A DNA stretch of 9,280 nt from Oligoflexales bacterium (lineage in GTDB: Bacteria > Bdellovibrionota_B > Oligoflexia > Oligoflexales > CACXFL01). The stretch spans positions 1-9,280 of the forward strand of contig JANQHA010000124.1 in the NCBI GenBank assembly GCA_028282865.1, read 5' to 3'. This document shows, in pieces, positions 1-5,507 of the stretch (positions are counted from its first letter, which is position 1; each line of letters begins with the position of its first letter). Made by a program: the position numbers and the translations under genes. The notes beneath the pieces were generated by a model. It was not told where the DNA came from. It searched no databases and saw only the letters and a program-made list of their open reading frames with translations.

Positions 1-858
1 AACCGCAGAGTCTGGTGCGTTTCTCTTATGAGCTGCCATCAAATCAGTAGCCATGGATCCATAAAGCTGTTTCCGACTTTCAAATGGCCGACGGACCAAA
101 AAGCCTCTATTATTGCTAGCGAAATCTCGAGCAAAAAGGCAAGTGTTGTCAGCAATTCTGCTGAACTCAACGTCTTTCATATTGCGAAGCTGAAGACTAT
201 TCATAGAAAATGCATCGACTAGCTTCACTTTCGAGGACTCCGCTTTGTCAAAAGCTGCCAAGATCTCGTCAGCGGTAATTCCAACTACTTGCTTCGATTC
301 GGTCCCATATTCAAGCACCGTTTCAAGCCTTAAATCCTGATAAAAATACTTTACAGCCTCATCGACTTTAGCTCGATTTATATGCCTAACTTCAGTCACA
401 AGTATAATGATATCCTGTCTTAATTCACGAAGTTTACTTAGTTCATTTACTTCAGCTATCGAGGTAAGCCACTTATTTAGCAACACTGGCGTGCTATCGT
501 TATTTGGACTGGCGATTCTTAAATCCCGCTCAATCTTAGCAATCTCAACCTTAAGTTTAGCAATTTCCTCTAAGTTTTTAGGGTCCTGATACTCGTAGAC
601 AGCTAATATCCCGTCAAGTTTGACCTCAACTGGGAACAGCTTCTCGATAACTAGCTTTTCAAATTCCTCCTTAAAAAATGCCCATGATTTATGAGTTTTT
701 TTATTGCCCTCTTTCTTCGTGATAACGAAGTTACCAGGCTCAAGTTTTAGGCTTACTTTTTCACCCACCTTAACTTCGCTCAAGTCATTAGTATCGATAG
801 CTTGACTACATCCGGTGGCCATAGCCAGTGCTAAAATCAACTTCATACCTTTGATCAT
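1..858 (-). CDS. Lipoprotein of unknown family, partial (C-terminus beyond the left edge)
   Basis: An open frame of 286 codons runs from ATG at 858 to the window edge without a stop, so the C-terminus is missing. The start is supported by a purine-rich GGAGAG about 8 bases upstream; a second in-frame ATG at 846 would shorten the signal to 12 residues before the Cys. The N-terminus is a lipoprotein signal: MIKGMKLILALAMATGC, with a basic start, a hydrophobic core and Cys17 as the predicted lipidation site. The -3 residue of the lipobox is Ala, which is acceptable but not the usual Leu. Ser at +2 would predict outer-membrane sorting under the E. coli Lol rule. The mature part is highly charged. 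Residues about 90-116 (EEIAKLKVEIAKIERDLRI) and 127-150 look helical and possibly coiled-coil. Cys239 is a further cysteine. I recognise no family and assign no function. I am confident that this is a real exported protein. Confidence 0.82.
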   Translation of the reverse strand, partial: MIKGMKLILALAMATGCSQAIDTNDLSEVKVGEKVSLKLEPGNFVITKKEGNKKTHKSWAFFKEEFEKLVIEKLFPVEVKLDGILAVYEYQDPKNLEEIAKLKVEIAKIERDLRIASPNNDSTPVLLNKWLTSIAEVNELSKLRELRQDIIILVTEVRHINRAKVDEAVKYFYQDLRLETVLEYGTESKQVVGITADEILAAFDKAESSKVKLVDAFSMNSLQLRNMKDVEFSRIADNTCLFARDFASNNRGFLVRRPFESRKQLYGSMATDLMAAHKRNAPDSAV

Positions 859-876
859 ATCTCTCTCCACTATTTA

Positions 877-919
877 GTTTGGTCTTAATAGGGACTATTA
901 AGCAATCACCAGGCCAAAC
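877..919 (-). promoter_or_regulatory. Nested inverted repeat in the leader of the lipoprotein gene
   Basis: The inner element is a perfect 8-bp dyad with a 3-base centre: CTTAATAG-GGA-CTATTAAG at 884-902. Outside it, GTTTGG (877-882) pairs with CCAAAC (914-919), with 1 unpaired base on one side and 11 on the other. In the minus-strand transcript the structure would end just before the Shine-Dalgarno of the gene starting at 858. It could be a DNA operator or an RNA hairpin controlling translation. A weak minus-strand promoter candidate (TTGTTA at 953-948, 18-base spacer, GATACT at 929-924) would place the inner dyad in the 5' untranslated region. The symmetry is seen directly; the role is inference. 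Confidence 0.45.
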
Positions 920-1083
920 CTTAAGTATCTGAAATTATTTGTGTTTTTAACAAGTAGTCCTAGACTCACTCGATGCACCATCTACACCTGTCAAAAAGCT
1001 ATACAGTTTTTAGCCCAACCAATCCGAGTCGACTCAAAGTAGCAGCTGACCAGGCCTAGCGGTGTTACGTCTTCAAATGAGTG

Positions 1084-1111
1084 TTGATAATTTACTCTGA
1101 TCGCTTAAAAT
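1084..1111 (+). promoter_or_regulatory. Candidate sigma70-type promoter for the repeat-containing secreted protein
   Basis: TTGATA (1084-1089) and TAAAAT (1106-1111) are separated by 16 bases, each matching 5 of 6 consensus positions. Transcription would begin near 1118, giving a leader of about 24 bases that contains the GAGG ribosome binding site at 1133-1136 before ATG 1142. Nothing else in 859-1141 competes as a plus-strand promoter. Prediction by eye only. Confidence 0.45.
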
Positions 1112-1141
1112 AACCACATTCTAACCCCAGACGAGGTCGCT

Positions 1142-1696
1142 ATGAGAATGCAGCTATTTGGAGCAATGCTATCATTAATAACTTTTATCTCAAGCCAAGC
1201 TGTCGCTAGTAAAGGCGAAGCAGAAAAAATGCCAAGTGGAATGGATCTGGCTTCATACAAGCAGAGGTATGGGTTAGTAAACTTTTCTGGCGGTAGTGAG
1301 CAAAATACTTTGACTAAGTGTCTGAGAAATTGGGGCGATCACCCTTTTAAAACAGAGCAGCAAAAAAAATATCGCGAGATGAAAATATCCGTTAAAGTCT
1401 TAGGCATTGGCGGGGACACAATAGATAACACTGCCACTACCTACCCACAACTTATCTTAGTAAAACCTAGTGTTAAAGTCTTATCCAAGCAAACGATTAA
1501 GCTTATGAACCCAAATGGCTGGTACTGTTTTAAGTCAAACGTCACCGTGCTAAGCAAAAGTATCATCGAAGCCCACTGCAAAGCCAATATTGCCGAGAGC
1601 AAAGGAAGTATGGAAATCCTGGGCAAGAATGATGATAGTGGCAAAGGTGGGGTGACGGTCCTCGGAAAGTCGGTCATCAAGCGGGTTGGTTGTTAG
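1142..1696 (+). CDS. Secreted protein of unknown family with VxVLG/S repeats
   Basis: A 184-residue protein starting at ATG 1142, with GAGG 5 bases upstream. A second ATG two codons later is too far from the GAGG. Residues 1-22 form a Sec signal peptide with a likely signal peptidase I site after AVA (20-22). The mature protein has four cysteines (60, 129, 146 and the C-terminal residue 184), enough for two disulfides in an oxidising compartment. The second half holds five imperfect copies of a short beta-strand motif: VKVLG (84-88), VKVLS (111-115), VTVLS (134-138), MEILG (157-161) and VTVLG (171-175). Several are followed by K-S/Q-x-I. Spacing is 23 residues between copies 2-3 and 3-4, 27 and 14 elsewhere. 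This pattern of alternating aliphatic residues suggests a small parallel beta-helix or stacked beta-sheet fold, but that is inference. No catalytic motif is visible and I do not recognise the family. It stands alone, divergent from the lipoprotein gene. Confidence 0.8.
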   Translation: MRMQLFGAMLSLITFISSQAVASKGEAEKMPSGMDLASYKQRYGLVNFSGGSEQNTLTKCLRNWGDHPFKTEQQKKYREMKISVKVLGIGGDTIDNTATTYPQLILVKPSVKVLSKQTIKLMNPNGWYCFKSNVTVLSKSIIEAHCKANIAESKGSMEILGKNDDSGKGGVTVLGKSVIKRVGC

Positions 1697-1754
1697 AAAT
1701 AGTATTCAGTATTTATGTGTTGAAATTGTTAGCATTTTCGCTCTGATATTTTGC

Positions 1755-1773
1755 CAGGTAGACTGGCTACCTG
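1755..1773. repeat. Perfect 7-bp hairpin, no U-tract
   Basis: CAGGTAG (1755-1761) and CTACCTG (1767-1773) form a perfect stem around the 5-base loop ACTGG, 58 bases past the stop of the secreted repeat protein. No run of T follows on either strand, so it is not a standard intrinsic terminator. It may still help to end or stabilise the upstream transcript. The rest of the 1697-1904 gap shows nothing I can name except the promoter-like sequence near its end. Confidence 0.35.
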
Positions 1774-1854
1774 TCGGCGTGTCGTAACTGAGCCCTGTAT
1801 AGGATCGACGGTTTAAAGCTCATACGCGGTATCACTTTAAAAATGCACTATTGA

Positions 1855-1886
1855 TTGGATTATGCTACCTTAGGTCGACTTATAAT
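1855..1886 (+). promoter_or_regulatory. Possible promoter for the small hypothetical gene
   Basis: A perfect TATAAT lies at 1881-1886. The only -35-like sequence is TTGGAT at 1855-1860, with an overlong 20-base spacer, so the call rests on the -10 box alone. Initiation would be near 1893, only about 12 bases before the GTG at 1905. That would exclude the TTG at 1851 as a start on this transcript. Confidence 0.25.
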
Positions 1887-1904
1887 CCACAGCAGGACTC
1901 ACCA

Positions 1905-2249
1905 GTGTTAGAAGATAGTCGCTACAAGCCGCTAAATAAAATGACCGCTTCGAGCCTACAAGATATCCAGGTGCTAGTTAACATGAATCCTTGGAAGCTG
2001 CTCATGAACATGCGAGGTGTGCGGCTTGATAGTAATCATATTGCAGCAGCCTTAGGCCGATCGGATCATAGCGAACAGATTGATAGCAGAGATCAATTCA
2101 TAGAGATGCTAAAAGAGAACCAATCATATACTCTGCAGACAAACTTCGAAGATGACGAGCCAGATGTCGACCCAATAATAAACGCCGTTCTTGACACAAA
2201 AAGAGAAACCGCTAGCGGCTGGGAATTAATTTTTAAACTCGCACCCTAA
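1905..2249 (+). CDS. Small hypothetical protein
   Basis: The frame is open from 1803 to the TAA at 2247-2249. I chose GTG 1905 (114 residues) because AGGA (1894-1897) lies 7 bases upstream. TTG 1851 (132 residues) has no ribosome binding site, and ATG 1941 (102 residues) has none either. The predicted product is soluble and acidic towards the C-terminus (FEDDEPDVDP), with no signal peptide, no membrane segment and no recognised domain. Amino-acid composition is ordinary for a real protein. Its stop overlaps the stop of the convergent panP gene by 4 bases (2246-2249), so no terminator separates them. It may instead be a remnant of a longer gene whose start has been lost; the absence of a good ATG and a strong ribosome binding site keeps this open. 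Function unknown. Confidence 0.5.
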   Translation: MLEDSRYKPLNKMTASSLQDIQVLVNMNPWKLLMNMRGVRLDSNHIAAALGRSDHSEQIDSRDQFIEMLKENQSYTLQTNFEDDEPDVDPIINAVLDTKRETASGWELIFKLAP

Positions 2250-3859
2250 TCATGAAGCTCGGCAGCGATCTGACGCTGCTCGTCCAAAACCATTTTCAAT
2301 ATACTTTCATCGGTCAACGGGTTTGCTAGCACTGTTCTAAAAACATCTATCCGCTGGTCGCCATATTGAGGTAATTCCAATTGAGTCCTAGACACAAAAG
2401 TTTTACCATTAGCCCGCTGAGTTTTTTGAATGGCGACCGTTATTTGATTTAAGCGCTGATTGAGGTTTCGAAGCTGTTCTTCTCCAGCATCTGACAACGC
2501 ATCTTTAAATCCCGGCGGTATATAGCGGTAAGTCAAAATATTTAATGTCGGTTCAGTAGTCAGTTCAAAATCATCACTCTCTAGAATCATACCTGCAAGA
2601 GTTTTGGCCAACCCAATCCCATGATCAATTAATAACTCATAACCTTTACGCCCCAACACGTGAAGAGCGGAATGAACCATCATCGCCATACCTGGTCTAG
2701 ATCCCTCCAAAGAGCGTTTTCCAAGATCGCGAGACCCAGATCGGATAACATACTGAGCGTGCTGCTCAATGAGGCTTAGGTTCTGGTGATCTCTAAATAG
2801 TGCCAAACCCGCACCCATTGGTACGTATAATTGTTTGTGAGCATCAATGCTAACTGAGTCCGCTTGGTCAATACCATTTAGCAGTGACTTGTGCTTTTCG
2901 GAGAATAAAGTAGGCCCACCCCAAGAAGCATCGATGTGAAAGTAGCAACCTTGGCGTCTGCAAACTTTTGCCATATCGGCTAATGGATCTACATGACCCG
3001 TTTCAGTGGTACCGGCAATACCAACCACCCCTACAATCCCGATCTTAGCTTCGCGTAATAAATGAATTTCCTTTTCAAGACTATCGACGTTAACCCTACC
3101 CTCATGATCGGTATCTACTGCAACCAGGTGACGCTTACCAACACCTAAAATATCACAAGACTTCGATAGAGAGTAATGGCCGAGTTTTGAAACCAAAACC
3201 GCAAGGCCTTCTAAATTATAGTGCCGCAGCGCCCGGTAAACCCCATCATTGCTCACACCTCTAAAATCCCCATCTGGCCCCAGCAGTCTGTTCCTAGCTA
3301 CCCATAACGAAGTGATATTGGCAACTGTACCGCCTGAACAAAACACACCCAAAGAATTATAACGATCTTGAGCTGTCTTTTGATAGTAGTCAGCAGAAAA
3401 GTGATAAATCAAATGGTGTAGCATCGCTATAACTTGTCGTTCAAGAGGAGTAAATGCTTTAGAAGTTTCTATCTTCACCAGATTCTGGTTAAGACCGGTC
3501 ATAATTTTGCCAAGAGAAAGCATAAAGTAAGGCAGAGCGGAAGTCATATGACCAATAAAACTAGGCGAAGAAGTATGGACCGACTGTGAAACCACTTTTG
3601 ATAGCAAAAAGTCCGCCTGCTCCGAAACAAAAATAGGCTCCTCGGGTATACTCGTATTTTTAAAATTACGCTCAAGCTCTTCTGGGTCAGCATCGCCGGA
3701 GACGATATGTTGACTTAGAAACCTCTGAATATTTTTTGAAATTTCTTTCTCTATATGACTTAGGGTAGAGCTGCGCCCTTCCGGAGCGGTGAACACCCGG
3801 CGCAAAGTCTCGTAGTCTGCTGACGCTTTCTTTTTATTAAGAAACAAATCTCTTACCAT
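2246..3859 (-). CDS. panP: Pyridoxal-dependent aspartate 1-decarboxylase PanP (group II PLP decarboxylase)
   Basis: A 537-residue cytoplasmic enzyme of the PLP-dependent decarboxylase family (glutamate/aromatic amino-acid decarboxylase fold). Overall it resembles the proteobacterial PanP proteins, which are proposed to convert L-aspartate to beta-alanine and CO2 in place of the pyruvoyl enzyme PanD, feeding pantothenate and CoA synthesis. Visible motifs are CSGGTVAN (174-181, phosphate-binding region), GHYS with His228 expected to stack on the PLP ring, AGTTETG (282-288), HIDASWGG with Asp310 for the pyridine nitrogen, and SIDAHKQ with Lys342 as the Schiff-base lysine. The stretch SPSFIGHMTSALP (98-110) is typical of the family, and length is normal. 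ATG 3859 has no clear Shine-Dalgarno, which may mean weak or leaderless initiation; a poor promoter (TTGCTG, 18 bases, TATCTT ending at 3867) would start transcription almost at the ATG. It is divergent from the amidotransferase gene. Glutamate or another amino acid as substrate cannot be excluded from sequence alone. Confidence 0.88.
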   Translation of the reverse strand: MVRDLFLNKKKASADYETLRRVFTAPEGRSSTLSHIEKEISKNIQRFLSQHIVSGDADPEELERNFKNTSIPEEPIFVSEQADFLLSKVVSQSVHTSSPSFIGHMTSALPYFMLSLGKIMTGLNQNLVKIETSKAFTPLERQVIAMLHHLIYHFSADYYQKTAQDRYNSLGVFCSGGTVANITSLWVARNRLLGPDGDFRGVSNDGVYRALRHYNLEGLAVLVSKLGHYSLSKSCDILGVGKRHLVAVDTDHEGRVNVDSLEKEIHLLREAKIGIVGVVGIAGTTETGHVDPLADMAKVCRRQGCYFHIDASWGGPTLFSEKHKSLLNGIDQADSVSIDAHKQLYVPMGAGLALFRDHQNLSLIEQHAQYVIRSGSRDLGKRSLEGSRPGMAMMVHSALHVLGRKGYELLIDHGIGLAKTLAGMILESDDFELTTEPTLNILTYRYIPPGFKDALSDAGEEQLRNLNQRLNQITVAIQKTQRANGKTFVSRTQLELPQYGDQRIDVFRTVLANPLTDESILKMVLDEQRQIAAELHD

Positions 3860-3908
3860 TCAAACTAAGATACTTAATATGCTACAATCACAGCAATAAA
3901 TATGCACC

Positions 3909-3936
3909 TTGATCTTTTAGAACTTGGTTTTATATC
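3909..3936 (+). promoter_or_regulatory. Candidate promoter for the amidotransferase gene
   Basis: TTGATC (3909-3914) and TATATC (3931-3936) are separated by 16 bases; each box matches 4 of 6 consensus positions. Transcription from about 3943 would leave a leader of about 40 bases before ATG 3984. It lies in the 124-bp region shared with the divergent panP gene. Confidence 0.35.
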
Positions 3937-3938
3937 TT

Positions 3939-3948
3939 TTGCTAGCAA
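3939..3948. promoter_or_regulatory. Perfect palindrome TTGCTAGCAA in the panP-pabA divergent region
   Basis: A perfect 10-bp palindrome overlaps the predicted start of transcription of the plus-strand gene. That position would suit a repressor site, but a single 10-bp palindrome can occur by chance and I know no regulator for it. Confidence 0.2.
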
Positions 3949-3983
3949 GGGGCAAACTTTTCATCATTAGGAAGCGTAAATTT

Positions 3984-4577
3984 ATGACAGGTCAGAAGAG
4001 CAAATCCAAGAGAAGTGTAGTGCTTATAGATAACTACGACTCGTTCACTTACAACATTGCCCAATATTATCAAAAACTTGGAGTTGAGCTCACCGTCTTT
4101 CGAAATGACCAATGCAGTGTTGATCAGATCATGGCAACTCATCCAGATTTAATTACCATTTCGCCTGGTCCCTCTACCCCAGATAATGCTGGAATTTGCC
4201 TTGCCCTCATCAGCCAAGCCGCTGAGAGCAAAACGCCGCTTTTTGGGGTTTGCCTCGGACATCAAAGCATTGCTCAATCATTTGGAGCTACGATCATCCA
4301 GTGCCAGCCACCGGTACACGGTAAAACCTCAAAAATATCTCATAATAACGTCGGAGTATTCCACGGCCTAGCCTCTCCCCTAACAGCCACTCGTTATCAC
4401 TCGCTGATAGTCGACCCAAATACGGTGCCTGATGAGCTTGAAGTGACAGCAACTACCGATGACGGCATTATAATGGCGATAAAGCATAAGCACCTGCCCA
4501 TCGAAGGGGTACAATTCCACCCAGAGAGTATCTTGAGTGAATCTGGATTAGAGATGATTGCTAATAGCTTGCCTTAA
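3984..4577 (+). CDS. pabA: Anthranilate/aminodeoxychorismate synthase component II (glutamine amidotransferase)
   Basis: A 197-residue class I glutamine amidotransferase of the TrpG/PabA family, close to the usual 190-200. It hydrolyses glutamine and passes ammonia to a chorismate-binding partner (TrpE or PabB). The catalytic triad is intact: Cys90 in GVCLGHQ, His179 and Glu181 in VQFHPES. Also present are the N-terminal IDNYDSFTYN (15-24), ISPGPSTP (59-66) with the oxyanion-loop PGP, and HGKTS (112-116), all typical of the family. I chose ATG 3984 because AGGAAG (3969-3974) is 9 bases upstream; the frame is open further upstream to a TTG at 3924, but that extension gives a non-homologous tail and begins before the predicted -10 box. 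About 10 extra residues (MTGQKSKSKR) precede the conserved core. The obvious partner is the component I gene at the right edge, which is not adjacent. PabA and TrpG cannot be told apart reliably by sequence, and one subunit often serves both pathways. Confidence 0.9.
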   Translation: MTGQKSKSKRSVVLIDNYDSFTYNIAQYYQKLGVELTVFRNDQCSVDQIMATHPDLITISPGPSTPDNAGICLALISQAAESKTPLFGVCLGHQSIAQSFGATIIQCQPPVHGKTSKISHNNVGVFHGLASPLTATRYHSLIVDPNTVPDELEVTATTDDGIIMAIKHKHLPIEGVQFHPESILSESGLEMIANSLP

Positions 4578-4606
4578 TCTACATATATTATTGGCAAAAT
4601 CTCTAA
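4548..4606 (+). repeat. Nested inverted repeat across the 3' end of the amidotransferase gene
   Basis: TTAGAGAT (4548-4555) pairs with ATCTCTAA (4599-4606), and inside it TTGCC (4569-4573) pairs with GGCAA (4593-4597). The stop codon lies in the inner 19-base loop. The stems are AT-rich with large loops and no T-run follows, so this is at most a weak 3' structure. Confidence 0.2.
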
Positions 4607-4610
4607 TCTA

Positions 4611-4639
4611 TTGCCTCAAAGGTCTACTCTTGCTAGATT
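4611..4639 (+). promoter_or_regulatory. Candidate extended -10 promoter for the cysteine-cluster secreted protein
   Basis: TTGCCT (4611-4616) and TAGATT (4634-4639) are separated by 17 bases, and the -10 box is preceded by TGC, an extended -10 motif. Initiation near 4646 would leave about 20 bases to ATG 4666, including the AGGAG ribosome binding site. This supports separate transcription of the downstream gene rather than read-through from the amidotransferase gene 88 bases before. Confidence 0.45.
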
Positions 4640-4665
4640 CCCTGCGTTTCCTACCAGGAGTCCCC

Positions 4666-5379
4666 ATGAAAATTATTTATTCCCTAATCGCTGCTAGTGT
4701 TAGTATGGCAATAACCTCGGCGCACCTCTCAAATGCTTTCGGACAAGACTCTGAAGAGCAAAACTCCGAAACTCCAATTGAAGTAATTCAGCGCCTAGAT
4801 GCGCCCTACATTAATTGGCAAACTTTAACACCGACCGCTAAATCTATAGCCAGTGAAATACCTGAGAGCGAGTACCTTCAAGTTGGGGACCGAGGACGTG
4901 TTGTGAAAGAATCTGAAAGTGATCAAGTATACTTTATTTCTAAATCGGGAATCGAGAGAAACCTTAAACTAGTACATCTTAAGGCAATCACCAGAACTAA
5001 AACTGACCTAATATATACCGACGATGCGGAAGCTTTTAAAAGGATGGGGCTGCCTGACAACACTTTATTAGTCATCCGAAACGGATTTGAAGGTTTACGT
5101 GCATTTGTATTCACTTCCAAAAATACAATTATAGGGCATATCGTTAACCCTATAGTTGCACCTACTATGTATCTAAAATGTGCTGGCTGTAATAAATGGA
5201 AAGACAAAAAACCTATCACTGAAGATTGCACAACTTGTAAAAACTGTTTCGGAAAGACAAGCGGCAGAAGAGACCCTAACGAAGCTAGAAATAATAATCT
5301 TCGAACACCAGGTGCAGTAGGTATTCGGCCGGGAACGGATGGTCGCGCGGCAAGACAGGGGCACAACGGACTTAGGTAA
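4666..5379 (+). CDS. Secreted protein of unknown family with a C-terminal five-cysteine cluster
   Basis: A 237-residue protein starting at ATG 4666, with CAGGAG 5 bases upstream. The frame stays open upstream to 4558, but that extension overlaps the amidotransferase gene and precedes the promoter. Residues 1-26 form a signal peptide (basic start, hydrophobic core, probable cleavage near NAFG/QDSEE). The mature protein opens with an acidic stretch, then a mixed alpha/beta-looking part of about residues 40-168 with no motif I know. All five cysteines fall within 23 residues: Cys172, 175, 188, 191 and 194, spaced CxxC-x12-CxxCxxC, as in zinc-ribbon or metal-binding knuckles. A metal site or a disulfide cluster is possible; neither is shown. 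The last 40 residues are rich in Arg, Gly and Asn (RDPNEARNNN, GIRPGTDGRAARQGHNG) and probably disordered. It is convergent with the asmA-family gene. No function can be assigned. Confidence 0.82.
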   Translation: MKIIYSLIAASVSMAITSAHLSNAFGQDSEEQNSETPIEVIQRLDAPYINWQTLTPTAKSIASEIPESEYLQVGDRGRVVKESESDQVYFISKSGIERNLKLVHLKAITRTKTDLIYTDDAEAFKRMGLPDNTLLVIRNGFEGLRAFVFTSKNTIIGHIVNPIVAPTMYLKCAGCNKWKDKKPITEDCTTCKNCFGKTSGRRDPNEARNNNLRTPGAVGIRPGTDGRAARQGHNGLR

Positions 5380-5445
5380 AACAAAAACGACGAATACAGT
5401 AAAAAAGTTAGTACGGTAGGAGCATTTAGCCCTAACAAACCCTGT

Positions 5446-5467
5446 GCCCACCAGCTACCTGCTGGGC
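5446..5467. repeat. Hairpin between convergent genes
   Basis: GCCCA (5446-5450) pairs with TGGGC (5463-5467), continuing after one C:C mismatch with CAG/CTG, around the loop CTAC: 8 pairs in all and GC-rich. It lies between the converging cysteine-cluster and asmA-family genes. No clean T-run follows on either strand, so it is only a possible bidirectional terminator. Confidence 0.35.
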
Positions 5468-5484
5468 ATGAAGCTGAATGAAGA

Positions 5485-5507
5485 TTCTAACGCGAATGGT
5501 GTTAGAA
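5485..5507. terminator. Possible terminator hairpin overlapping the asmA stop codon
   Basis: TTCTAACGC (5485-5493) pairs with GTGTTAGAA (5499-5507) through 8 Watson-Crick pairs and one G:T, around the loop GAATG. It includes the TAA of the asmA-family gene (5502-5504). On the plus strand a short run TTTTT follows at 5514-5518; on the minus strand only TCTTCATT follows. If it terminates, it more likely serves the plus-strand transcript. Confidence 0.3.

Noticed and set aside
973..1059. Short plus-strand frame of 28 codons between the first two genes
   Set aside because: It has no ribosome binding site and an unremarkable composition; it is expected by chance.
1441..1680. Minus-strand frame opposite the repeat-containing secreted protein
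   Set aside because: It is the antisense shadow of a gene with a signal peptide, ribosome binding site and internal repeats.
1755..1773. Intrinsic terminator after the repeat-containing secreted protein
   Set aside because: The stem is perfect, but no T-run follows on either strand, so it is listed only as a hairpin.
3924..3983. TTG start adding 20 residues to the amidotransferase
   Set aside because: It has no ribosome binding site and lies before the predicted -10 box; the added residues do not resemble the family, and ATG 3984 has AGGAAG.
3860..3983. Tryptophan attenuator or T-box before the amidotransferase gene
   Set aside because: The leader is short, with no Trp-rich leader peptide, no terminator/antiterminator pair and no T-box core.
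4558..4665. Upstream start for the cysteine-cluster protein overlapping the amidotransferase gene
   Set aside because: ATG 4666 has AGGAG and directly yields a clean signal peptide; the extension would bury it.
4923..5451. Long minus-strand frames opposite the cysteine-cluster gene
   Set aside because: They are hydrophobic antisense translations without ribosome binding sites; the plus-strand gene is well supported.
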